64,000 nt of DNA, from assembly GCA_030540715.1 (NCBI GenBank), contig JAUNVQ010000010.1, forward strand, positions 31,097 through 95,096, written 5' to 3'. Position 1 is the stretch's first letter; every line of letters starts with the position of its first letter. This document shows positions 29,553-37,755 of the stretch, piece after piece. Source of the stretch: Actinomycetaceae bacterium. Lineage in GTDB: Bacteria > Actinomycetota > Actinomycetes > Actinomycetales > Actinomycetaceae. The notes below the pieces were generated by a model. The model worked only from the letters and a program-made list of their open reading frames with translations, was not told where the DNA came from and made no database searches. The position numbers and the translations under genes were made by a program.

Positions 29553-30047
29553 TGGGTAGACGCCACGCGGGGCGTGACGTTCACCAGCACAATACCATCA
29601 ACACCGAAGATCTCCCCATGCTGGCCATAAGCGATGGCACTCCAATCGAAACTAGAGAAATGGAATAAAGCCCCCTCCCAAGTGGGGGTCGATCGTCCTC
29701 CACTGTAGCGTCTGAGCCATCCGGAGGGCGGGGAGAAATCCCCTATAGCGCATTATGCTTTTGCAGAAGGGCCCCACACGCGGGGGAGATCGTCCTCCAC
29801 TGTAGCGTCTGAGCCATCCGGAGGGCGGGGAGAAATCCCCTATAGCGCATTATGCTTTTGCAGAAGGGCCCCACACGCGGGGGAGATCGTCCTCCACTGT
29901 AGCGTCTGAGCCATCTGCGGAGAAAGATGCAATGTTACCAACATGAGTTTTTCCAGTGCGCACCACCTCCCACACGCGGGCGTAAAGACAGAGATCAGAC
30001 GCATACACGGCTACAATGAGGCGACCTCTCCCACGCGCGGGGGTAGA
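29553..30047. CRISPR. Possible decayed type I-E-like CRISPR array
   Basis: Seven copies of a GC-rich palindromic motif occur with variable quality. The best are near 29863-29891, 29960-29986 and 30021-30047, with core C-C-C-A-C-A/G-C-G-C-G-G-G-G-G-T/A. Aligned on the CCA of each core, spacings are 53, 62, 96, 97, 99 and 61 bp; 61 bp is the usual repeat-plus-spacer length of type I-E arrays. The core resembles the CCCC...CGCGGGG stem of actinobacterial type I-E repeats. The copies are diverged, the intervening sequence is partly duplicated, and no cas gene lies in the window. This would be a relic if it is CRISPR at all; GC-rich dispersed palindromes are the alternative. Confidence 0.35.
29691..29914. 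repeat. 97-bp perfect tandem repeat, 2.3 copies
   Basis: Two identical 97-bp units (29691-29787 and 29788-29884) are followed by the first 30 bp of a third (29885-29914). Each unit begins GATCGTCCTCCACTGTAGCG and ends in the GC-rich palindrome. Exact identity indicates a recent duplication. Confidence 0.95.
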
Positions 30048-30180
30048 AGTAAATCACAAGCCAAAAAAGCGAAGAAATCAACACAAAAACATCCACGCAT
30101 GCACCTCTACCCCCACAACACCCCGCCCAGAGCAGAGATAAGCGAATGACCCTGGCGCACACAAAACGGCAAATACGCGC

Positions 30181-30227
30181 ATCCGCTGTGAACCAGCGAT
30201 GCCATTAGGCATCCGGCCACAGCGGAT
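30181..30227 (-). terminator. Nested hairpin after the LAxTG gene
   Basis: A 10-bp inverted repeat (30181-30190 with 30218-30227, ATCCGCTGTG) encloses a second one (GATGCC-ATTA-GGCATC). It lies about 130 bp beyond the stop of the leftward surface-protein gene. There is only a weak T-rich tract afterwards on the minus strand, so termination is plausible but unproven. Confidence 0.5.
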
Positions 30228-30355
30228 AACGCTTCCCCAAGTATTGTCTAGTGAGACAACACATCATATTCAAGATGGTGATGGGAACACCCTCTTGCGC
30301 TTTTAGGGAGCTTAGCCAGCGTACATAGTGGGGATGGGCACGCAGGCATTTCCTC

Positions 30356-32794
30356 CTAGTTCACCGAGATAGGTTGACGGGCACGTCCATAAGACATTGC
30401 CGCTAATCCACATCCCATTAACACAATCATGGCTGCTAACAGTGGTGCCGTCTGCTGACCTGTCTGGGCAAGTTTTGCACCAGTTGTTTGCTGAGGTTGC
30501 GCCTGGTGTGTTGGTGCAGCCTTCGGGTTGGGTACCGTGAAGTTGAACAGCGAGACGAGTGTCCCCTGGCCACCTTTCTTGCCAACCATCAGATTGTGCG
30601 AACCAGGTTCACTTGGAACCGTGAACACAGCTTTCGTTTTTCCGTCAGCAGTTGCCGCAGGAACAGCAATTGTTTGAGGCTTCGAGTGCAGCTCCACTAC
30701 AGGTATCTGATTGGGTACCAAACCCGTCAGTTCAACCGACACTTGTGTCCCTGGCGCCAACTCGGCACCATTTTTAATAGGTTTGCCAGCTGCATCAACA
30801 ATTGCATCTACAGAGGGCGTTGTCAGAGCAGCTTCAGCGGCTTCGCGTGCCTTCTTTGAGGCTTCTTCTGTGGCCGCTTTGTCGCCGGCATCCTTTTCTG
30901 TGGCAACTTTTTCTGTAGCCGCTTTGTCGCCGGCTTCCTTACCACTCTTTTCCTTAGCTACTTTAGCTTTTGCGGCTTTTTCTTCAGCTACTTCAGGTGC
31001 CTTTACCTGCGTGTTTTTACCATTCGAGACAACAAAACGATAGAATGCAGGATCCTTAAGAGCGACCTGGGTGATGCCAGTAGCTTTATCGCTAGCCTTG
31101 GAAGTTTCTGTCTTTTCGGAATCAGAAGATACTTGGCCAGCCTGATGAGTTGAAGCGCCCTTACTGGTTTGAGTGTCAGCAGATGGTTTATCGTCACCCT
31201 TAAGCTGAGCAGAGTTATTAGCCTTGCCATCAGCAGTCTTGGCACTATTTGTATTGGATGCTACCTCACCACTCTTTTGTATTCCTGTTTGCATTGTCGG
31301 TATCAGCATCAAAAGGTAGCGACCGTTATATTCAGGTGCTTTCAGTGTGAAATCAACCCACCCACGTTCTGAGGCTTTGGGAACACTCACTTCAACTAAG
31401 GAAGTCTTTTCATGAGCACCCTCAAAGGTCAACACTCCTTTTGGCTGCTCCCCTTCTTCGAAGCCACCAGCGCGAACACTCAGTTTTGCACTGGCAGGAA
31501 TCGCCCCACCAGAGGTAACTGTTTTTCCATCTTCAAGTGCCACGCTATAAATGGTGGGTTCAGACAAGATGGGGTCAAGTGCCACAAAAGTAAACTCGAC
31601 AGCTTTCTTTGCTCCTTCTTTACCAGCTTCGCTTCCTTTTTCAGAGATAACCATTTTGTGCTTGCCACCAACATTAGGGACTTTCACTTCAGCTGTTGCG
31701 ATGCCTTTGTCATCGAATTTAACTGTCGATGCAACATCTTGTTCAGCATTATCAATACTGACAACAAGACCTTTATCTTTCTCGACACCTTCGACACTCA
31801 ACTTCATCACAGAGTTTGGTTCAACTGCAGTATCTGACGAAATAGCTTTGCCATCATTATCAGTGACGTTCAACTTCAGCTCCACAACTTTTACTGCTTC
31901 CTTCGGTGCAGGTGCACTGCCCTTATTTTCCTTCACCTGCTCTTGGGTTTGTGTTTCAGTTCCCGTCTTTTCAGTGGTATTTACTGCAGGCTGTTTTGGT
32001 TCAGGGGCAGGCGCTGACGGTGCAGCTGCATGCGGATCTCCAAACCACGCACGATAAAAACTATTGAAGTTCTTATTGCCGTAGGTAGCACAGCCGCCGC
32101 TACCGCCAGGCTGATAGGGCGTGTAGTTGTACAGTGCAGCAGTTGCCGCATTTTCCATCTTGACCTTCGTACCACCACATGATCGAGAGGGATTGAAACC
32201 AACATAACTTGTTCGTCCAGCCGCAAAGTTAAATGAGTGAGGCTGAAGACGATAACGCTGGAACTGGTGGGCTGCGTTGTACACCTGGTTGGCAAAACCG
32301 TAATATTTTTGGGCACATGGTGCACCATCGGGGCAACCGTAGCCCATTGCTGTGCGGTAACCGGACTGACCGTTGGCAACACTTGTAATCAACGACTGCT
32401 CTTTTTGAAGTGTTACTAACAGTACCTGCGGAGCTATATTGCAAGCCTGTGAAGTCTTCCAGATGATTGTCGCCGCAGACTCGTTAGCTGCCCCCACATA
32501 GGGTTTGGGGCAGAATTTGTCGGCAGGTCGGCTTTGTGTTGTCTGCCTATAATCCTTCAAGCAGGGAAGACCTTTAGCTGGTGCACAGTTTTTTCCCTGA
32601 ACATTCAGGAAGTCTTGAATCTGCTGAACAGACATCGTGGGAGACGATGTATAAAAATTATGATCAGCAATAATATTGCCAGGTTGAAATGATCCAGCAG
32701 CATCAGCCTGATTAACAGGCACTGCTACTAGAACAAGAGCGGCAAGCGAAAGACTTGCCACCATGATAATGAATGGCCTCACTAGACGGGTCAT
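30356..32794 (-). CDS. LAxTG-anchored surface protein with lysozyme-like N-terminal domain
   Basis: An 812-residue secreted protein. The start is the ATG at 32792-32794 with AAAGGT upstream; the frame continues 38 codons further without a ribosome binding site. A signal peptide (~1-31, cleavage after ADA) precedes a Cys-containing domain (~35-265) with SVQQIQDFLN and LVTLQKEQSLI motifs, seen in actinobacterial secreted proteins often annotated as haemagglutinin or lytic-transglycosylase-like. A stalk of Ig-like segments follows, with a Lys/Ala/Glu-rich low-complexity stretch at ~625-680. The C-terminus is a sorting signal: LAQTG, a hydrophobic helix, then basic residues (GRARQP). LAxTG is the motif of class E sortases, so covalent wall anchoring is likely. 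No sortase gene is in the window. Confidence 0.85.
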   Translation of the reverse strand: MTRLVRPFIIMVASLSLAALVLVAVPVNQADAAGSFQPGNIIADHNFYTSSPTMSVQQIQDFLNVQGKNCAPAKGLPCLKDYRQTTQSRPADKFCPKPYVGAANESAATIIWKTSQACNIAPQVLLVTLQKEQSLITSVANGQSGYRTAMGYGCPDGAPCAQKYYGFANQVYNAAHQFQRYRLQPHSFNFAAGRTSYVGFNPSRSCGGTKVKMENAATAALYNYTPYQPGGSGGCATYGNKNFNSFYRAWFGDPHAAAPSAPAPEPKQPAVNTTEKTGTETQTQEQVKENKGSAPAPKEAVKVVELKLNVTDNDGKAISSDTAVEPNSVMKLSVEGVEKDKGLVVSIDNAEQDVASTVKFDDKGIATAEVKVPNVGGKHKMVISEKGSEAGKEGAKKAVEFTFVALDPILSEPTIYSVALEDGKTVTSGGAIPASAKLSVRAGGFEEGEQPKGVLTFEGAHEKTSLVEVSVPKASERGWVDFTLKAPEYNGRYLLMLIPTMQTGIQKSGEVASNTNSAKTADGKANNSAQLKGDDKPSADTQTSKGASTHQAGQVSSDSEKTETSKASDKATGITQVALKDPAFYRFVVSNGKNTQVKAPEVAEEKAAKAKVAKEKSGKEAGDKAATEKVATEKDAGDKAATEEASKKAREAAEAALTTPSVDAIVDAAGKPIKNGAELAPGTQVSVELTGLVPNQIPVVELHSKPQTIAVPAATADGKTKAVFTVPSEPGSHNLMVGKKGGQGTLVSLFNFTVPNPKAAPTHQAQPQQTTGAKLAQTGQQTAPLLAAMIVLMGCGLAAMSYGRARQPISVN

Positions 32795-33266
32795 TTCGCA
32801 CCTTTCTACGATGTTACAAATGTGACACTTGGGGACAAAGTGGTAATTGTGACTAAACCATATTTTCCATAATCTGTCTAGCCAACCCCCTTGACAACAC
32901 ACCACCACCCACGCCTCCCAAGAAAATACATATGCAACTGACCAACCTTAAGCAAAAAATAGATAAATACAGAAAAAGAATATGCGCAGATAAAGACTGC
33001 TTCTTACGTAACACCAAGACGCACAACACAAAAAAATGATCGTACATATCGAACATATGTACGATCATACAGCCTGGTCATAACGCTAATGTATTTTAGC
33101 TCACACTATTGTAGTATTCCACTATGCAGGCACAATTCTATACGCATCCATAGCGATGACAAGCGCTCGCTCATAATCCAAACAGTGAAAGAAAAGAACG
33201 CACCCCCGGTCGCCATCACCGAATAACACCCACCACCAAGCGGGGCACATCTGCATCATGAATTCT
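32795..33266. other. Intergenic region between the LAxTG gene and panC-like gene
   Basis: About 470 bp without a gene. It should hold the leftward promoter of the surface-protein gene near 32800-32900 and the terminator of the panC-like gene near 33030-33068. I see nothing further in 33069-33266. Confidence 0.6.
33029..33068 (-). terminator. Rho-independent terminator downstream of panC-like gene
   Basis: A perfect 13-bp inverted repeat (33036-33048 with 33056-33068, ATGATCGTACATA) with a 7-nt loop is followed on the minus strand by a run of T residues (33030-33036 read in reverse). Its position suits the panC-like transcript. A palindrome of this length could also be an operator. Confidence 0.75.
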
Positions 33267-34178
33267 CTATTTATTGTCCAACACAACAAGTACGTTGTCG
33301 GTCAGACGAATCGATTGTTGCTTGCCCTCGCGATCTGTATCACTCAAAACGCCAGCCACTACAAGGCACGCAGTTTTTGGCCCCTCAGTTTCCAAATCCT
33401 CAAAGGAGAGTGCATCTACCAGCACAACATAGTCTACGTCAACACCAGTGGCTTGTACCGCAGCTTCTTCCGTTACCTTCAGTACGGCTTGAGCACTTCC
33501 AGATTTTGCAGCCTCTTGAATTCCCAATCTCAATGACCGCGAGAGCATTGCGGCCTGCTCTCGCCCCTTCTCGGACAGCATCATCAACTGGTTGGAAACG
33601 GGCACTCCTTGACCGTCACGCACTGTTGGTACAGATACCACCGTTATTGGATAGTCAAAATCGCGTACGAGCTGGCGAATAACGGCAAGCTCTTGAGCAT
33701 CTTTTTGCCCCATAAACACTGAGTCGGGTTCAACAAGATTTAACATCTTCACACTGAGCTGACACAGTGCAGAAAAGTATCCTGGTTTCGCTTTTCCTTC
33801 ATATTCACCAGCTAAATACCCCGGGTTAATCGTAATATGTGGAAGCCCTGATGGATACATCGTGTCGGTGGAAGGCGCGAAAACAATATCGGCTCCTGCT
33901 GCGGCCAACGCCGAGAAGTCACGATCCAGTGTCTGCGAAAAAATATTGCTACTATCTGCAGCTTCACGTGGTCGGTTTACAGTGTCATCTAGCGGATCCA
34001 CAAAGATGGACACCACAACTGTGTCGCACTTGTGGCGCGCTTCGGTTACAAGCGCTACATGCCCCTCATGCACATTCCCTTTTGTCATCACAAGCCCCGT
34101 GCTGCCTTCGCATCCGCTCAGCACATAACGCAGGTCTTCGCGTGTTCTAATGAGACGGGTATCTGATGTGTCGATCAC
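33267..34178 (-). CDS. panC: PanC-family protein with eroded active site
   Basis: A 303-residue homologue of pantothenate synthetase (pantoate-beta-alanine ligase, coenzyme A pathway). Overall similarity is clear: the HEGH nucleotide motif (H37, H40), VVVSIFV, FAPSTDTMYPSG, GQKDAQEL and VPTVRDG. Compared with M. tuberculosis PanC, several substrate-binding residues are changed: Asn69 to D61, Gln72 to D64, His135 to Y134, Gln164 to E163 and Arg198 to N196. Lys160 is kept (K159). A ~10-residue insertion follows the VVVSIF strand. So it may be inactive or use another acid/amine pair. The start is GTG with AAAGGA upstream. It lies 76 bp after the PH-domain gene. The symbol marks family, not proven function. 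Confidence 0.8.
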   Translation of the reverse strand: MIDTSDTRLIRTREDLRYVLSGCEGSTGLVMTKGNVHEGHVALVTEARHKCDTVVVSIFVDPLDDTVNRPREAADSSNIFSQTLDRDFSALAAAGADIVFAPSTDTMYPSGLPHITINPGYLAGEYEGKAKPGYFSALCQLSVKMLNLVEPDSVFMGQKDAQELAVIRQLVRDFDYPITVVSVPTVRDGQGVPVSNQLMMLSEKGREQAAMLSRSLRLGIQEAAKSGSAQAVLKVTEEAAVQATGVDVDYVVLVDALSFEDLETEGPKTACLVVAGVLSDTDREGKQQSIRLTDNVLVVLDNK

Positions 34179-34254
34179 GTGGTGTCCTTTTCTTTCGGTT
34201 AAGGTAGTGAGCCCCTAAAAAGTACGTACTCTTATGGTACAGTGTCACCGCAGT

Positions 34255-36363
34255 TTACGGTACCTGAGTTTCACTTTCCCTATGGCCTGTGATGTCTAAA
34301 GATTCTACCGCTTCACGTGCTTCTTGTGTCTCGCTTAAGAGTGTCCAGTTTTCGCGAATAAGAAGTGGCTGGTGGGTGACAAATTTTTTTAATTCAAGAG
34401 GGCGAAGCGACGGCATATCAATAGCGAGGGGAACTCCTGATGAGGCCGCGCTGCCTGCCGTCACAAGGTGTAAGCGTGCTTTACCTGTTCCAAGAATGCG
34501 CTGAAGGGGCCCCCGTATTATTTGCAGCGCCTGAACATGGCTATGAGGCACCACACTGAAGTGCCGCGAGAATCTGCCACTGCGGCTAATGGTGCATTGT
34601 TGTGTTGAGGCAATACCGATGTATTTACTTGCGATTGGATGCAACCAGCGCGCTGATGGGGCGATAGCATAGAAACGCAGTGGCTCGCAGCGAGACTGTA
34701 GCCATTGCTGGCCTTCATATAACTGCGATGCATCACGTTTACCAAAAATTGCGTTGATGATTGATTCTTTATCGTGGACATCAAAATCATCCAAAATCAT
34801 GTCAAGGGCACATTGTGCCTGTTCTTTACTCCCGGCAGGAAGCAATATCCCTGCTCCAGGAACATAGTTTTGCCCACCTTCTGCCGAGGTTCCTGCCAAA
34901 GTGACTTTAATTGACCAGAAGTCTTTTAGTCGCCACAGCATTGTTTGTCGAATATGGATGGCGTGAATGCGGTGACGCGGAATCGTTCGGGTAACTGTTG
35001 ACAGTAAGCCCGAGGAAATCCGGATGGACATTTCATTTGCTAAGGCTTTGAACTTGTAGAACTTCGAGAACTGCTGCCACCATCCAAAAACTACGCTAAC
35101 GGCAGATACAGTAAAGGCGATAAAGCCGCCAAAAAATACTGAGGCCGCTCCAAAGGCAACATCCAGGCTTTGCGAGAACCCAAAAATAATAACGCTGACG
35201 ATAACTACACCGAAGATAATAACACTAACGGTCAGTAAGGGACCGTTGAGAAAAACACTTACTAACAGCGCAGAGGGCGCCACGCGGTATCGCTCTTGGT
35301 AAGTGATGCCATTGTGGGGGCTGGATGGTACTGCGGGATAGAGGCCTGAGGGTGGAATACCTATGTCAACAGTTGAATAGTGACTAGACGCTTTATCATT
35401 ATGGTGTTGTATGTTAGCGCCAGGGCTGGAGGGAGAGCTATCAGGTTCTGCTGGAGAGTCCACTTCATTGCCTGCAAGATGTGGCTCGCTCATTTTCCTG
35501 CCCACTGGATAGTCAGCAGGGTACGCTGGAGACTCAGCTGGCTGCGTGGAATGGTGACAAGTGGCTAACATCGGGGCAACTGGGGATGAGCCCGTGCCTA
35601 CTGCCATATGGAAATCCATCACAATATCCTGCAAGACTTTTGCATAACTATTGTGTATATACTTCAATATAATATGCGAGTCTCCTGCTCCAGCCGATTC
35701 AATGGTAACAGTTGCATAACCAAAGATTCGCTGCACAAGGGTTCTGGAAATATTAACATTTTGAATCCGTGTTAACGGTACGCGACGATGATTTTTAGCG
35801 ATGATACCTGTTTTACAATGAAAATAGGTATCATCCATGCTGTAAAGAGTATTTTTCCAGGACAACCACATAACAATAACACTTGTCACCAAGACCATAA
35901 CGATGACGGCAACTGCACCTAGAGCTGTTGAATGAAGAATCGAAAAGAAACTGGCAACGCCGTCAATTTCACTCATAGCTTTACGATAGAAATGGATAAT
36001 TTCGACGATGCTGGCACCACTGGAAAGTAGATTGACAATAAACCAAAAAATTGCAAGGCTTATCGCCGAAAAAACACTCAACATCACCAGAGGTGAACCT
36101 CGAAACCAGACGCGATTATCAGTCCCGTATAGAGGTACCTTGCCGATGTCTGTTCGTGAAGTGCTGCTAAAAGCCTGCACAACCTGCCCAGCCTTAGATG
36201 GGCTGTTTCCCGCTTCAACAGGAATTCCACTATTACCAGCTTGAAAGGTGTGTCCTGATGTTGCTACACCATCACCAGTCTGCGTTTCGTTTATTGAGCT
36301 GCTGGTGACATCATGTCCCAGATTTTTCGGTGTGCCCACAACTTCGTCCTCTTGTATTATCAC
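34255..36363 (-). CDS. Membrane protein with bacterial PH (YdbT-like) domains
   Basis: A 702-residue membrane protein. A disordered Ser/Gly/Thr-rich N-terminus (~1-90) precedes two transmembrane helices (~93-115 and ~150-170), a bPH2/YdbT-type PH domain (~172-250, with TRIQNVNISRTLVQRIFG), a long Ser/Pro-rich loop (~258-355), two more helices (~365-430) and two further PH-like regions (~440-535 and ~575-680). It pairs with the small PH protein upstream (3-bp gap), as the YdbS/YdbT pairs do in many Gram-positive bacteria. The role is unknown; an envelope or membrane-associated function is assumed. The start is GTG. The disordered insertions make it larger than the usual ~500 residues. Confidence 0.82.
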   Translation of the reverse strand: MIIQEDEVVGTPKNLGHDVTSSSINETQTGDGVATSGHTFQAGNSGIPVEAGNSPSKAGQVVQAFSSTSRTDIGKVPLYGTDNRVWFRGSPLVMLSVFSAISLAIFWFIVNLLSSGASIVEIIHFYRKAMSEIDGVASFFSILHSTALGAVAVIVMVLVTSVIVMWLSWKNTLYSMDDTYFHCKTGIIAKNHRRVPLTRIQNVNISRTLVQRIFGYATVTIESAGAGDSHIILKYIHNSYAKVLQDIVMDFHMAVGTGSSPVAPMLATCHHSTQPAESPAYPADYPVGRKMSEPHLAGNEVDSPAEPDSSPSSPGANIQHHNDKASSHYSTVDIGIPPSGLYPAVPSSPHNGITYQERYRVAPSALLVSVFLNGPLLTVSVIIFGVVIVSVIIFGFSQSLDVAFGAASVFFGGFIAFTVSAVSVVFGWWQQFSKFYKFKALANEMSIRISSGLLSTVTRTIPRHRIHAIHIRQTMLWRLKDFWSIKVTLAGTSAEGGQNYVPGAGILLPAGSKEQAQCALDMILDDFDVHDKESIINAIFGKRDASQLYEGQQWLQSRCEPLRFYAIAPSARWLHPIASKYIGIASTQQCTISRSGRFSRHFSVVPHSHVQALQIIRGPLQRILGTGKARLHLVTAGSAASSGVPLAIDMPSLRPLELKKFVTHQPLLIRENWTLLSETQEAREAVESLDITGHRESETQVP

Positions 36364-36366
36364 TGT

Positions 36367-36867
36367 CTATATCCCTGCCAGCTCTTCTCGCGCGGCCTGG
36401 GCAAACTCACGTCTTAGGATGGCTGCTTCCATTGGTGTTAACCCAGGGATCGATTTATCGGCTACGGCACTTGCCGTGTGAATACTGACGCTTGCCAGAC
36501 CGAATAGTCGTTCCAAAGGACCGCGCGATACGTCAACAAACTGGATACGGCCAAAGGGGGTACATGTCAGGGAGCGAAACATCCGTCCGGAACGAATATA
36601 GAGATCCGTAGCGGTTCGCCCCCATGCCATAAAACGAACTTGACGAGGAATAATCCATAGAAGCCACAGCAGCAAAAACAAGACGGCACATATAAGAAAC
36701 CACCATACAACGATTTGCATAGGAATGACGTCAACACCAAGTACCACAAGCGCCACCAACGGCAGGGGCAAAGAGACAATATATCTGATGATGATCAATT
36801 TTTTCGATACTGGGTAAAACACAACCTCATCAGGTTCAAAAGGATCGATAGCGTGCTGATTCATCAT
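36367..36867 (-). CDS. Bacterial PH-domain membrane protein (YdbS-like)
   Basis: A 166-residue protein with two transmembrane helices (~28-70) followed by one bPH2 domain (~80-160) containing the family motif FGRIQFVDVSRGPLERLFGLASVSI. It is the small partner of the YdbT-like protein 3 bp downstream and is expected to form a membrane complex with it. The cytoplasmic N-terminus is short. Two ATG codons in tandem (36865-36867 and 36862-36864) are possible starts. It is divergent from the response-regulator gene across about 125 bp. Confidence 0.87.
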   Translation of the reverse strand: MMNQHAIDPFEPDEVVFYPVSKKLIIIRYIVSLPLPLVALVVLGVDVIPMQIVVWWFLICAVLFLLLWLLWIIPRQVRFMAWGRTATDLYIRSGRMFRSLTCTPFGRIQFVDVSRGPLERLFGLASVSIHTASAVADKSIPGLTPMEAAILRREFAQAAREELAGI

Positions 36868-36991
36868 GATCTTTCTACGATGGTTTCACTTTACTCCCCG
36901 CTATTATAGCGATACCAGCCCCAACGCCACCAGCATCACGTCACCAGCAGTCATTCAGGAAACTCCCAGACAAGTAGGTAAGACTATTCCT

Positions 36992-37714
36992 ATGACAACA
37001 TCTCTGAATAATCGCACCTCTACCCCAGAAGCAACGTTACTGGTTGTTGATGACGAACCAAATATCCGCGACCTTCTTGCTTCATCACTGCGCTTTGCAG
37101 GCTTTGATGTAGAAACAGCCCCTGATGGCACCACTGCGTTATCTCAGGCTATTAAACTTCGTCCTGACCTTATTGTTCTTGATGTGATGATGCCAGACCT
37201 TGACGGTTTTGCTGTCACGTCACGCCTTCGTGAACGTGGCCTGGATATGCCGATCCTCTTTTTGACAGCACGCGACGACATGCAGGATAAAATCAAGGGT
37301 CTGACCGTTGGAGGCGACGATTACGTGACAAAACCATTCGGCCTTGAAGAAGTTGTGGCACGCATTCGCGCTATCTTGCGTCGCACCAAAGGAATTCCAG
37401 AAGACGACGGCGCGCTAACATGTTCCGATATCGGGCTCGATGAAGATGCTCATGAAGTTCGCCGTGCAGGTGTGCTTATCGATCTCTCCCCCACCGAATT
37501 CAAACTTTTACGCTACCTCATGCTTAACGAGGGCAGAGTCGTATCGAAGATGCAGATTTTGGATCATGTCTGGGAATACGATTGGTCGGGAGAATCCGCA
37601 ATCGTAGAATCATATATTTCGTATTTGCGTCGAAAACTTGACGTCCCCAACAACTCTGGCGAAGTCATTCATACACGACGAGGCATCGGCTATATTTTTC
37701 GCTCCCCTAACTAA
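36992..37714 (+). CDS. OmpR/PhoB-family response regulator
   Basis: A 240-residue regulator. The receiver domain (~14-128) has the acidic pair D20/D21, phospho-acceptor D64 (IVLDVMMPD) and the switch lysine K114 (VTKPF). The C-terminal winged helix (~145-238) has LSPTEFKLLRYLM and RRGIGYIF, typical of OmpR family DNA binding. The frame is open from 36866, but that region overlaps the divergent promoter and the opposite gene, so the ATG at 36992 with AGGTAAGA upstream is the better start. It forms an operon with the sensor kinase 41 bp downstream; target genes are unknown. It resembles the MprA/TrcR group of actinobacteria. Confidence 0.92.
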   Translation: MTTSLNNRTSTPEATLLVVDDEPNIRDLLASSLRFAGFDVETAPDGTTALSQAIKLRPDLIVLDVMMPDLDGFAVTSRLRERGLDMPILFLTARDDMQDKIKGLTVGGDDYVTKPFGLEEVVARIRAILRRTKGIPEDDGALTCSDIGLDEDAHEVRRAGVLIDLSPTEFKLLRYLMLNEGRVVSKMQILDHVWEYDWSGESAIVESYISYLRRKLDVPNNSGEVIHTRRGIGYIFRSPN

Positions 37715-37755
37715 ATCACGCTGACGCCACCGCCAAGCTGAAAGTACAATACACT

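Larger units (their letters stand above)
29448..30355. other. Gene-free region with repeats between lysS and the LAxTG gene
   Basis: About 900 bp without a credible gene. Besides the lysS promoter near its left end, it contains a perfect 97-bp tandem duplication, several GC-rich palindromic motifs at near 61-bp intervals, and a nested palindrome near 30200. Short frames (for example 29943-30149) run through the repeats, lack ribosome binding sites and have no recognisable product. Confidence 0.7.

Noticed and set aside
29943..30149. Small plus-strand gene in the repeat region
   Set aside because: The frame passes through the palindromic repeats, has no ribosome binding site, and the peptide is low-complexity.
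36866..36991. Longer start for the response regulator
   Set aside because: The extra 42 codons run through the divergent promoter region and lack a ribosome binding site; the family start fits the ATG at 36992.
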